From Actinomycetes bacterium (lineage in GTDB: Bacteria; Actinomycetota; Actinomycetes; Mycobacteriales; Mycobacteriaceae), in assembly GCA_023460175.1 (NCBI GenBank), contig JAEWRC010000204.1:1-9103 (forward strand): a DNA stretch of 9,103 bases. The letters are read 5' to 3'. Below the pieces are notes generated by a model. It was not told the DNA's origin and did not search any database. It worked only from the letters and a program-made list of their open reading frames with translations. This document shows positions 1-6,623 of the stretch, one piece after another. How positions within the stretch are numbered: the first letter of the stretch is position 1; every line of letters begins with the position of its first letter. The position numbers and the translations under genes are program-made.

Positions 1-507
1 GCCCGGTTGGGTCCCCGCGGCCATGGCGCCCAGGCTGCTGCCGGCGGCGGCCGGGGTCCCGCGGCGGCACACCAACACCGCCGCGACCCGCCCCGCGGCC
101 ACCGCCACGACGATGGCCGGCCAGGACAGTTCGGTGAAGGTCAGCGCCTGCAGCGCGATCGCGAGCACCACCGCGGCTACCCCGAAGGGCCCCGCGCCGC
201 CGTCGCGCATGACGGCCAGCGCCCGCTCCGGCGGGCCGTAGCAGCCTAGGCCGTCGGCGGTGTCGGCCAGGCCGTCGAGGTGCAGACCCCGGGTCGCGAG
301 CAGCAACACCGCCACGGCCAGCAGTCCGCCGATCGGGTTGCCGGTGCCGAACAGCGCCGCGCCCGCGCACACCACCGCGGCGGCCAGCGCGCCCAACGCC
401 ACCCCGACCACCGGTAGCGCGGTCACCGCACCCCGGCCGAACGGCGCCCCGCCGCGCAGCGGCAGCACCGTCGCGAACGCGAAACTGGTTGTCAGCGAGC
501 CGATCAC
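1..507 (-). CDS. cobS: Adenosylcobinamide-GDP ribazoletransferase (cobalamin synthase), 3' end beyond window
   Basis: CobS is the membrane enzyme that joins adenosylcobinamide-GDP to alpha-ribazole (phosphate), the last assembly step of cobalamin. Translating the minus strand from 507 gives 169 codons, open to the left edge, beginning MIGSLTTSFAFATVLPL. The family signature HLDGLADTADG, an Asp-rich motif taken to bind metal-nucleotide, lies at about residues 76-86, followed by GCYGPPERALAVMRDG. Hydrophobic stretches flank it (about 28-72 and 103-145), as expected for a polytopic protein; CobS is usually about 250 aa, so roughly the last third is missing. The start is a GTG whose last two bases lie in the cobT stop (GTGA overlap, four bases shared), indicating translational coupling and one operon. 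I am sure of the family. The gene carries no frameshift within the window. Confidence 0.95.
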   Translation of the reverse strand, partial: MIGSLTTSFAFATVLPLRGGAPFGRGAVTALPVVGVALGALAAAVVCAGAALFGTGNPIGGLLAVAVLLLATRGLHLDGLADTADGLGCYGPPERALAVMRDGGAGPFGVAAVVLAIALQALTFTELSWPAIVVAVAAGRVAAVLVCRRGTPAAAGSSLGAMAAGTQPG

Positions 508-1559
508 GAATCCGGCTGACCGGAAATCCCGGCGGAGTCGAAGGTTGCCATCGATATCAGGGTCGCCGTCGCGGCCCGCAGCACCGGCAGCGCGAGCGCC
601 GCGCCGGTGCCCTCGCCCAGGTGCAATCCGAGGTCGAGGATGGGCTGCAGTTCCAGCTGTGCCAACGCCAGGGTGTGGGCCGGTTCGGTGGACCGGTGTC
701 CGGCCTGCCACCAGCAGCGCGCGCCGGGGGCCAGCGCCTCGGCGGCCAGCGCGGCGGCGGTCACGACGATCCCGTCGAGCAGCACCGGGGTGCGGCGCAC
801 CGCGGCCTGGGCCAGGAAGCCGGTGATCGCGGCCAGGTCGGCCCCGCCGCCCACCCGCAGCAGCCCCACCGGATCCGAGCGCACCGGGTGCGCGCGGTAG
901 AGCGCATCGCGCACGGCGGCGGTCTTGCGCATCCAGCCGTCGTCGTCGATGCCGGTCCCGCGGCCGATCGCCGCCACCGGCTCGGTGTTGGTCAGCGCAC
1001 ACACCAGAACCGTTGCCGCAGTAGTGTTCCCGATCCCCATGTCGCCGGCGATCAGCAGGTCCGCACCGGAGTCGACCTCCTCGTCGGCGATGGTCCTGCC
1101 CGCCTCGAGCGCGGCGGTCACCTCGTCCTCGGTCAACGCGTCGGCGGTGGAGATGTCGCCGCTGGAGCGGCGCACCTTGTGCGCGCCGACGGCCGGGTCG
1201 TCCGGCTCGCCGTCGACGGCGATGTCGACCACCCGCACGCCCGCCCCGGCCACCTCGGCCAGCACGTTGATCGCCGCGCCGCCGTCGGCGATGTTGCGCA
1301 CCATCTGGGCGGTCACCTCGGGCGGGTAGGCGGAGACCCCGCCGCGCGCGACGCCGTGGTCGCCGCAGAACACCACCACCCGGGCCCGCTCGAACTGTGC
1401 CGGCGGACACTGGCCCTGGCAGCCGGCGACCCAGGCGGACAGCTCCTCGAGGCGGCCCAGCGAGCCGGTCGGCTTGGTCAACCGGCCCTGGCGAGCGCGC
1501 GCGGCCGCGGCGGCGTCGGCGTCCGGCGCGGCCACCTCGGGAAACACCGAGGCCGCCAT
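504..1559 (-). CDS. cobT: Nicotinate-nucleotide-dimethylbenzimidazole phosphoribosyltransferase CobT
   Basis: CobT makes alpha-ribazole 5'-phosphate from nicotinate mononucleotide and 5,6-dimethylbenzimidazole, supplying the lower ligand of cobalamin to CobS, encoded just downstream. From the ATG at 1559 it is 351 aa, the usual length. Visible motifs are LTKPTGSLGRLE (27-38), VVFCGDHGVA (62-71), AGDMGIGNTTAA (171-182), GRGTGIDDDGW (199-209) and LGEGTGA (314-320). E316 in the last motif corresponds to the catalytic glutamate known as Glu317 in the Salmonella enzyme. The open frame extends upstream to 1727, but that part is Arg-rich and is the antisense-like shadow of the DUF3043 gene. The ATG lies 20 nt after the DUF3043 stop and has no clear Shine-Dalgarno, so coupling to upstream translation is likely. 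The stop overlaps the cobS start. It is cytoplasmic. Confidence 0.96.
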   Translation of the reverse strand: MAASVFPEVAAPDADAAAAARARQGRLTKPTGSLGRLEELSAWVAGCQGQCPPAQFERARVVVFCGDHGVARGGVSAYPPEVTAQMVRNIADGGAAINVLAEVAGAGVRVVDIAVDGEPDDPAVGAHKVRRSSGDISTADALTEDEVTAALEAGRTIADEEVDSGADLLIAGDMGIGNTTAATVLVCALTNTEPVAAIGRGTGIDDDGWMRKTAAVRDALYRAHPVRSDPVGLLRVGGGADLAAITGFLAQAAVRRTPVLLDGIVVTAAALAAEALAPGARCWWQAGHRSTEPAHTLALAQLELQPILDLGLHLGEGTGAALALPVLRAATATLISMATFDSAGISGQPDS

Positions 1560-1579
1560 CAGGCTGCTGCCATCGCGGG

Positions 1580-2263
1580 TCAGGAGATCTTGTCGCCGCG
1601 GTTGACCTGCGGCTTCGGGGCGCGCATCCGGCGAATCTGCGAGGCGCGCCCGGCGGCGTAGAAGCCGAGGCGCCAATTGCTCTCGGTGTTGTCCGGGAAC
1701 TTCGCGTCCACCAACTTGTTGACCCACCGGGACAGCACGATCGCGTCGACCGCCATCATCGCCATCAGGATCAGCATGGCGGGGGAGACGTAGTACTGCA
1801 CCTGCGGCACCGCGAGCATCGAGAAGATCATCACCAGGGCGGCGGGCATGAACAGGCCCAGCACGTTGCGGCGGGAGTCGACGAGGTCGCGGACGTACTT
1901 GCGCACCGGACCCTTGTCGCGGGGCAGCAGATAGCCCTCCTCGCCGGCCATCATCCGCTCGCGGTTCTCGTTCAACTTGGCGCGGCGCTCGAGGCGCGCG
2001 GCCTTGCGTTCGGCCTTGGGCAGCTTCGGCCCGGCGAGTTCCTTACGGCGCTTGCGGGCCTCCGCCGTCGTCAGCGGGGCGGGGGCCACTGGCCCGCGGC
2101 GGCGACCCTCGTCGCGCTTGGGCGTCGGGCGGCCCTTGGGCGCGGTGGTCCCGGTTGATTCGGCCGTCTCGACGTCCGAGGTTTCCTCGACGGTCGACTC
2201 CGAACCGGGTTCGTCAGCCGGATTGGTGTCGCCGTCGCCGTTCTTTCGACCCAGCAGCTTCAC
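1580..2263 (-). CDS. DUF3043 family two-pass membrane protein (Rv2206-like)
   Basis: This is a conserved actinobacterial membrane protein of unknown function, 227 aa from the GTG at 2263. The N-terminal half is hydrophilic and charged: an acidic Ser/Thr/Glu-rich segment, the KGRPTPKRDEGRRRG basic stretch (about 43-57), and a Lys/Arg-Ala segment at about 68-102 that could be helical. Then come GYLLPRDKGPVRKYVRD (about 110-126), two membrane segments (about 134-152 and 159-177), and a conserved cytoplasmic tail with SNWRLGFYAAGRASQ. Three starts are possible: GTG 2302, ATG 2287 (GGAG six bases upstream) and GTG 2263. I prefer 2263 because mycobacterial relatives, as I remember them, begin at (M/V)KLLG, and a TAACCT -10-like box ends seven bases before it, which fits leaderless translation. 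Its stop is 20 nt before cobT, so it probably heads a DUF3043-cobT-cobS operon; no functional link to cobalamin can be read from the protein. Confidence 0.85.
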   Translation of the reverse strand: MKLLGRKNGDGDTNPADEPGSESTVEETSDVETAESTGTTAPKGRPTPKRDEGRRRGPVAPAPLTTAEARKRRKELAGPKLPKAERKAARLERRAKLNENRERMMAGEEGYLLPRDKGPVRKYVRDLVDSRRNVLGLFMPAALVMIFSMLAVPQVQYYVSPAMLILMAMMAVDAIVLSRWVNKLVDAKFPDNTESNWRLGFYAAGRASQIRRMRAPKPQVNRGDKIS

Positions 2264-2270
2264 GCCTGCC

Positions 2271-2276
2271 AGGTTA
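2271..2276 (-). promoter_or_regulatory. Candidate -10 box (TAACCT) for the DUF3043-cobT-cobS operon
   Basis: Read on the minus strand, TAACCT fits the mycobacterial TAnnnT -10 consensus. Seven bases separate it from the GTG at 2263, so transcription would begin at or next to the start codon (leaderless). No convincing -35 is visible. This is a pattern match only. Confidence 0.4.
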
Positions 2277-2324
2277 CTTCGCAGCATCGGGTGCTCCGGC
2301 ACATACCCGGCCGCACCCCTCGGA

Positions 2325-2353
2325 CTGTTGGCAGGACCACCTGTCGGCAGGAC
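2325..2353. repeat. Tandem 13-bp direct repeat in the divergent DUF3043 / Fe-S carrier promoter region
   Basis: CTGTTGGCAGGAC (2325-2337) recurs as CTGTCGGCAGGAC (2341-2353), 12 of 13 bases identical, with a 16-base period. The first copy contains TTGGCA (2328-2333), a 5/6 match to a TTGACA -35 box. Seventeen bases further is only a weak -10 candidate, GACTAC (2351-2356), which overlaps the second copy. The pair could be a tandem operator for the Fe-S carrier gene on the plus strand. No regulator is identified. Confidence 0.4.
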
Positions 2354-2370
2354 TACGGGAATAGCAACGC

Positions 2371-2385
2371 AAGGAGGTACCGTTG
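2371..2385 (+). promoter_or_regulatory. Near-perfect Shine-Dalgarno followed by TTG, alternative upstream start of the Fe-S carrier
   Basis: AAGGAGGT (2371-2378) is an almost complete complement of the 16S anti-Shine-Dalgarno. It stands five bases, counted from GGAGG, before a TTG at 2383. From that TTG the frame is open without a stop into the ATG at 2464, adding MEKSVVSVVTATHPPESNP and eight more residues. It may be a genuine start, a regulatory N-terminal leader, or a ribosome standby site. Third-position GC of the 27 codons is 22 of 27, lower than in the gene body. Confidence 0.5.
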
Positions 2386-2463
2386 GAGAAGTCGGTGGTA
2401 AGTGTGGTCACCGCGACCCACCCGCCGGAAAGCAACCCGCATGGGAACCCGAGGGAGAAGGTA

Positions 2464-2823
2464 ATGACTGTTCAGGACGAGTCGACGACCCCCACGACGC
2501 ACGGTGCGATCCTGACCGCTGCCGCCGCCGCCAAGGCGAAGTCACTGCTCGACCAGGAGGGCCGCGACGACCTGGCGCTTCGGATCGCCGTACAGCCCGG
2601 TGGCTGCGCCGGCCTGCGCTACAACCTGTACTTCGACGACCGGACGCTCGACGGCGACCTGACCGTCGAGTTCGACGGCGTCACCCTGACCGTCGACCGC
2701 ATGAGCGCCCCGTACATCGAGGGTGCCTCGATCGACTTCGTCGACACCATCGAGAAGCAGGGCTTCACCATCGACAACCCCCAGGCCACGGGATCGTGCG
2801 CATGCGGGGACTCGTTCAACTGA
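2464..2823 (+). CDS. HesB/IscA-family A-type iron-sulfur carrier (ErpA-like, Rv2204c-like)
   Basis: A-type carriers bind a [2Fe-2S] or [4Fe-4S] cluster and pass it to apo-proteins in the cytoplasm. The 119-aa product has the three family cysteines: C48 in PGGCAGLRY, and C112 and C114 in the C-terminal SCACGDSFN. The intervening EGASIDFVDTIEKQGFTIDNP stretch (86-106) is also typical. The ATG at 2464 gives MTVQDE, the start and length usual for mycobacterial homologues, and is preceded by GAGGGAGAAGGT. The frame is open 27 codons further upstream to a TTG at 2383 that has an even better Shine-Dalgarno, so a longer 146-aa form is possible. Automatic annotation often calls such proteins ErpA, but sequence alone does not separate ErpA from other A-type carriers. 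It is a single-gene unit, convergent with the next gene 18 bases away. Confidence 0.93.
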   Translation: MTVQDESTTPTTHGAILTAAAAAKAKSLLDQEGRDDLALRIAVQPGGCAGLRYNLYFDDRTLDGDLTVEFDGVTLTVDRMSAPYIEGASIDFVDTIEKQGFTIDNPQATGSCACGDSFN

Positions 2824-2841
2824 GCCTGCCCTGAGCGACGG

Positions 2842-3450
2842 CTAGAACGCCCCGGCCGTCCGCAGCACGTAGGAACACACCAGGATCTGGTTGTCGTAGC
2901 TCAGCAGCTGGGCCACGCCCTGACGTTCTGTCGGACCGCCGCGGGTGCCGCGCGCCGGTTCGGTGCGCATGGTGAACAGCACCTGAGCGCTGTTCGGTGA
3001 CGCGAACACGATGGCGTCCACCGAGGTCACCTCGGCACTGGAGAACTGCTTCTCGAACGCATCGCTGGACATCTTGGCCAGCGCGTCGTCGGCCCGCCGG
3101 TCCTTGACCCCCTCGTAGATCCCGCACAGCGTGTTGCGGGCGATCACTTCCAGGTCCTTGTTCGACAGCGCGTCCAGGTAGGTCTGGATGGCGCGCTGCG
3201 CGCTCTCGGTGGTGATCTGGCCCCCGGCCGCCGCCGTCGATCTCTCCCCGCCGGCGAACACCAGTGCGGCCACGATGCCCGCCACCGCCGCCAACGCCAC
3301 CAGCCCCGCGGCCAGCATCGGCCAGCGCGGTCGGCGCGGATAGGCCACCGGGGGCGGCAGCGGCCCGGCGTAGGTGGGCCCGTAGTTGGGCGGCACCGAA
3401 TACTCCCCGGAGGGGTCGTTACCCTGGTGCGGCGGATACGGGCCGGCCAT
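2842..3450 (-). CDS. Pro-rich single-pass membrane protein with extracytoplasmic domain (Rv2203-like)
   Basis: The function is unknown. From the ATG at 3450 the protein is 202 aa. It has a cytoplasmic Pro/Gly/Tyr-rich N-terminus (1-40, PYPPHQG, PPNYGPTYAGPLPPP), a basic RRPRW stop just before one membrane helix (about 43-67), and an outside domain (about 70-202) starting TTESAQRAIQTYLDAL. That layout resembles mycobacterial membrane-anchored proteins with an NTF2-like or DUF4878-type outer domain, which is an inference from pattern. Two cysteines, C109 and C192, both lie outside and could form a disulfide. GGAGGG six bases upstream supports the 3450 start over the longer open frame to 3525. 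It is divergent from adoK (143-base intergenic) and convergent with the Fe-S carrier gene, an arrangement shared with the M. tuberculosis Rv2202c-Rv2204c neighbourhood. Confidence 0.85.
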   Translation of the reverse strand: MAGPYPPHQGNDPSGEYSVPPNYGPTYAGPLPPPVAYPRRPRWPMLAAGLVALAAVAGIVAALVFAGGERSTAAAGGQITTESAQRAIQTYLDALSNKDLEVIARNTLCGIYEGVKDRRADDALAKMSSDAFEKQFSSAEVTSVDAIVFASPNSAQVLFTMRTEPARGTRGGPTERQGVAQLLSYDNQILVCSYVLRTAGAF

Positions 3451-3593
3451 GGCTTTCCCTCCCAGGTGATGCGTGAGTCGGGCGGACGGGAACGTCGGTC
3501 GAGCCAGGTTATCGCAACCCGGCACTGGCCAACGCGACCGTGGCTGCCGTTAGGCTTGGCTGGTTCGACCATCGATGAAGGGCGGAGAACTTC
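3451..3593. promoter_or_regulatory. Divergent promoter region, Rv2203-like gene / adoK
   Basis: Two TAnnnT boxes face outward. TAACCT on the minus strand (3511-3506) lies 55 bases before the Rv2203-like ATG. TAGGCT on the plus strand (3551-3556) lies 37 bases before the adoK GTG. The -35 positions of both fall in the same small area around 3527-3534, where the minus strand reads TTGGCC; neither -35 is a good match. The two genes may compete for polymerase. This assignment rests only on consensus and spacing. Confidence 0.4.
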
Positions 3594-4568
3594 GTGACAA
3601 TTGCCGTGACCGGGTCCATTGCCACCGACCATTTGATGCGGTTCCCGGGCAAGTTCTCCGAACAGCTCCTGGCCGAACACCTGCAGAAGGTGTCGCTGAG
3701 CTTCCTGGTGGACGACCTGGTGGTCCGTCGCGGCGGGGTCGCCGGAAACATGGCCTACGCCATCGGCGTGCTCGGCGGGGATGCCGCCCTGATCGGCGCG
3801 GCCGGCGCGGACTTCGCCGAGTACCGGGCCTGGCTGGAATCCGCCGGCGTGAACTGCGGGCACGTGCTGCAGTCGACGACCGCGCACACCGCGCGCTTCG
3901 TCTGCACCACCGATCTGGAGATGGCCCAGATCGCCTCGTTCTACCCGGGCGCGATGTCGGAGGCCCGCAACATTTCCCTGGCCGACTACGTATCCGCCAG
4001 CGGCGCACCGGAATTGGTGATCATCGGCGCCAACGACCCGGACGCGATGTTCGCCCACACCGAGGAGTGCCGCAAGCTCGGTCTGCCGTTCGCGGCGGAT
4101 CCGTCGCAGCAGCTGGCGCGGCTGTCCGGCGAGGAGATCCGCCGGCTCATCGGCGGCGCGGAGATCCTGTTCACCAACGACTACGAGTGGGACCTGCTGC
4201 TGAGCAAGTCCGGCTGGACCGAGGCCGACGTGATGGGCCAGATCGGGCTGCGGATCACCACCCTGGGCGCCAAGGGCGTCGACGTGGTGCAGCCCGACGG
4301 CACCACCCTGCACGTCGACGTCGTGCCGGAGACGGTGCAGACCGATCCGACCGGTGTCGGCGACGCGTTCCGGGCCGGCTTCCTGACCGGCCGCAGTGCG
4401 GGCCTGGCCTACGAGCAGTGCGCGCAGCTGGGCTGCCTGGTCGCGGTGCTGGTCCTCGAGACCGACGGCACCCAGGAGTGGACCTGGAACCGCGACAGCG
4501 GCCTGGCCCGCCTCCAGGACGCCTACGGCGCCGACGCGGCCGGGGCCATCGCCAAGGCCCTGGCGTAG
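3594..4568 (+). CDS. adoK: Adenosine kinase, PfkB/ribokinase family
   Basis: AdoK phosphorylates adenosine to AMP with ATP, a purine salvage step in the cytoplasm. Actinobacterial AdoK is closer to ribokinase and fructokinase than to eukaryotic adenosine kinase. The 324-aa product matches the length and almost the whole sequence pattern of M. tuberculosis Rv2202c. The start is MTIAVTGSIATDHLMRF; the di-glycine hinge is in RGGVAGN (G47 and G48); PELVIIGAND and FAADPSQQLARLSGEEIRRL follow; and the PfkB signature 2, DPTGVGDAFRAGF, begins at 251 with catalytic base D257. The start is GTG at 3594, five bases after GGAGA (3584-3588). The gene ends 15 bases before the convergent asnB stop and appears monocistronic. 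Nothing is missing or broken. Confidence 0.96.
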   Translation: MTIAVTGSIATDHLMRFPGKFSEQLLAEHLQKVSLSFLVDDLVVRRGGVAGNMAYAIGVLGGDAALIGAAGADFAEYRAWLESAGVNCGHVLQSTTAHTARFVCTTDLEMAQIASFYPGAMSEARNISLADYVSASGAPELVIIGANDPDAMFAHTEECRKLGLPFAADPSQQLARLSGEEIRRLIGGAEILFTNDYEWDLLLSKSGWTEADVMGQIGLRITTLGAKGVDVVQPDGTTLHVDVVPETVQTDPTGVGDAFRAGFLTGRSAGLAYEQCAQLGCLVAVLVLETDGTQEWTWNRDSGLARLQDAYGADAAGAIAKALA

Positions 4569-4583
4569 CGGCTCAGAGGCTGC

Positions 4584-6521
4584 TCAGAGTTCGACGGGGT
4601 AGGTCGGTTCGCTGATCTGCGGGGTGATGGACCGCTCGACGAAGATCGCGTGCCAGAGCATGAAGATCAGCACCGTCCACAACCGTCGGCTGTGATCGCT
4701 GACCCCGGTGCGGTGCTCGTCGAGCATCCGGCGCACCGCGGCGCGGTCGATGAACTCGTCGGTCTGCGAGGCGTCGATCAGCTGCTGCGACCACTCCAGT
4801 AGCTCACCGGCCCGCAACCAGTGCCGGATGGGCACCGGGAAACCGAGCTTGGCGCGGTTGAGCACGTGCGCGGGCACGACGGGCTCGAGCGCGCGCCGCA
4901 GCGCGTACTTGGTGGTGGTCCGGGTGATCTTCTGCTCCAGCGGGAGCCGCGCGGCGACTGCGAACACCTCGGGATCCAGGAACGGCACCCGCAGCTCCAG
5001 CGAGTTGGCCATCGTCATCTTGTCGGCCTTGACCAGGATGTCGCCGCGCAGCCAGGTGAACAGGTCGATGTGCTGCATGCGCGCCACCGGATCCCAGCCC
5101 TGCGACTCGGCGTAGATGGGCGCGGTGACATCGGTGTGGACCCACTGCTCCCGGAAGCCGGGGAGTACAGCGCGCAACTGCGCGTCGCTGAAGCTGCGCG
5201 CGTTGCCGTAGTAGCGCTCCTCGAGCGTCAGCGAACCGCGGTGCAGCAGGCTCTTGCCGCGCATGCCCTCCGGCAACGGCCCCGACAACTTGCCGACGGA
5301 GCGGCGCAGCCCCTTCGGCAGATAATCGAACGGCTTGAGTGACAGCGGCTCCCGGTAGATGGTGTAGCCGCCGAACAGCTCGTCGGCGCCCTCGCCGGAC
5401 AGCACCACCTTCACGTGCTTGCGGGCCTCGCGGGCGATGAAGAACAGCGGGACCAGCGCCGGGTCGGCCACCGGCTCGTCGAGGTACCAGACGATCTGCG
5501 GCAGCGCCTCGACGAACTCGGCCGGGCTGACCACCTTGGTGACGTGCCGGGCGCCGATCGCCTCGGCCGAGGCCACGGCCACGTCCACCTCGGAGAAACC
5601 CTCGCGCTCGAACCCGGTGGTGAACGTGATCAGGTTCGGGTTGTGCCGGATGGCCAACGCGGCGATCGCGGTGGAGTCGATGCCCCCGGACAGGAACGCG
5701 CCCACGGTCACGTCGGCGCGCATGTGCTTGGCGACCGAGTCCTCGAGGACGGCGGTGATCTCGTCGTAGCGGGCCTGCGCGTCCTGTTTGCGGGCCCCGA
5801 ACGGCACCGCGGCGAAGCGCGGCACGAAGTAGCGCGTCACCTCCGGGGCCGCGCCGGGGCGCACCCGCGCGTAACAGCCCGATTCCAGCCGGCGCACCCC
5901 GCGGTGCAGCGTCTCGGGTTCCGGGACGTACTGCAGCACGGTGTAGTGCTGCAGGGCTCGGGCATCGATCGAGGTGTCCAGGCCCAGCGGGTCGGCCAGC
6001 TCCAGCAGGCACTTCTTCTCGCTGCCGACGGCGGTGCCGCCCGGGCCGGTCGCCATGAACAGCGGCTTGATCCCGAACGGGTCGCGCGCGCAGAACAGCT
6101 CGGCGGTCTCGGTGTCCCAGATCGCGAAGGCGAACATGCCGCGCAGCCGGGTCAGCGCCGCCGGGCCCCAGTGGTGATAGGCCGCGACGATGGCCTCACT
6201 GTCGCCCTCGGTGGCGAAGATCACGCCGAACTCGGAGCTCAGCTGTTCGCGCAGTTCGAGGTAGTTGTAGATCTCCCCGTTGAACACCAGCATGTAGCGC
6301 TGCGGGGCCTCCGGGGGTCCCCAGCGCAGCGGCTGATGGCTGTGGGCGATGTCGATGATCGAGAGCCGGTTGAACCCGAGCACCGCGCGGTCATCGGACC
6401 AGGTTCCGGGCTCGTCGGGACCGCGGTGTCGCATCAGATGTGACGCGCCCGCGACGGCATCCACGATTTCGCTGGTGACGGACCGATCCGGGTCGCACAC
6501 CAGGGCAAGCAGTCCGCACAT
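4584..6521 (-). CDS. asnB: Class II glutamine amidotransferase AsnB/LtsA type (meso-DAP amidation)
   Basis: This is a 645-aa protein of the asparagine synthase (glutamine-hydrolysing) family. In corynebacteria and mycobacteria, genes of this type (ltsA; Rv2201) are known to amidate meso-diaminopimelate in peptidoglycan, so the name asnB is probably misleading. The N-terminal Ntn glutaminase domain (about 1-200) has C2, the nucleophile exposed by Met removal, with RHRGPDE (31-37), NRLSII (51-56), FNGEIYN (80-86) and EGDSE (105-109). The ATP-pyrophosphatase synthetase domain has AFLSGGIDST (275-284, the PP-loop) and SGEGADELFGGY (375-386). The ATG at 6521 is required because Cys must be residue 2; the frame continues to a TTG at 6530 that would block this. 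There is no Shine-Dalgarno. It is divergent from ctaC and convergent with adoK. It is intact. Confidence 0.95.
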   Translation of the reverse strand: MCGLLALVCDPDRSVTSEIVDAVAGASHLMRHRGPDEPGTWSDDRAVLGFNRLSIIDIAHSHQPLRWGPPEAPQRYMLVFNGEIYNYLELREQLSSEFGVIFATEGDSEAIVAAYHHWGPAALTRLRGMFAFAIWDTETAELFCARDPFGIKPLFMATGPGGTAVGSEKKCLLELADPLGLDTSIDARALQHYTVLQYVPEPETLHRGVRRLESGCYARVRPGAAPEVTRYFVPRFAAVPFGARKQDAQARYDEITAVLEDSVAKHMRADVTVGAFLSGGIDSTAIAALAIRHNPNLITFTTGFEREGFSEVDVAVASAEAIGARHVTKVVSPAEFVEALPQIVWYLDEPVADPALVPLFFIAREARKHVKVVLSGEGADELFGGYTIYREPLSLKPFDYLPKGLRRSVGKLSGPLPEGMRGKSLLHRGSLTLEERYYGNARSFSDAQLRAVLPGFREQWVHTDVTAPIYAESQGWDPVARMQHIDLFTWLRGDILVKADKMTMANSLELRVPFLDPEVFAVAARLPLEQKITRTTTKYALRRALEPVVPAHVLNRAKLGFPVPIRHWLRAGELLEWSQQLIDASQTDEFIDRAAVRRMLDEHRTGVSDHSRRLWTVLIFMLWHAIFVERSITPQISEPTYPVEL

Positions 6522-6529
6522 TGGTGGCA

Positions 6530-6556
6530 AGTATGCCGCACTCCGGGCGGTGTCAT
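6530..6556 (-). promoter_or_regulatory. Candidate leaderless promoter of asnB
   Basis: On the minus strand ATGACA (6556-6551, 5/6 to TTGACA) is followed after 15 bases by CATACT (6535-6530), which keeps the two most conserved -10 positions (A at 2, T at 6). Only eight bases separate CATACT from the ATG at 6521, so the transcript would start at about the start codon. That agrees with the absence of a Shine-Dalgarno. The 15-base spacer is short. Confidence 0.42.
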
Positions 6557-6623
6557 CGCGGCAGGACCGACGACGCGTGGGCCCAATGGGGTAGGTGTGT
6601 CGCGCCCGGTGGAAAGGCGTGGT

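Noticed and set aside
489..1661. Plus-strand open frame of 390 codons opposite cobT
   Set aside because: It is antisense to cobT, rich in Gly/Arg/His, and has no recognisable domain or ribosome site.
3144..4313. Long minus-strand open frame (389 codons) opposite adoK
   Set aside because: It lies antisense to the fully conserved adoK, is rich in Arg/Gly/His typical of shadow frames in GC-rich DNA, and ends in the antisense of a second gene's frame.
4569..4589. Terminator or repeat between convergent adoK and asnB (GCTCAGAG twice, 4571-4578 and 4582-4589)
   Set aside because: It is a short direct repeat, not a hairpin, has no T-run, and partly lies in the asnB coding end.
4804..6012. Minus-strand open frame of 402 codons within asnB, other frame
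   Set aside because: The same strand carries intact asnB in another frame with all catalytic motifs; this frame is Arg/Ala-rich low-complexity translation.
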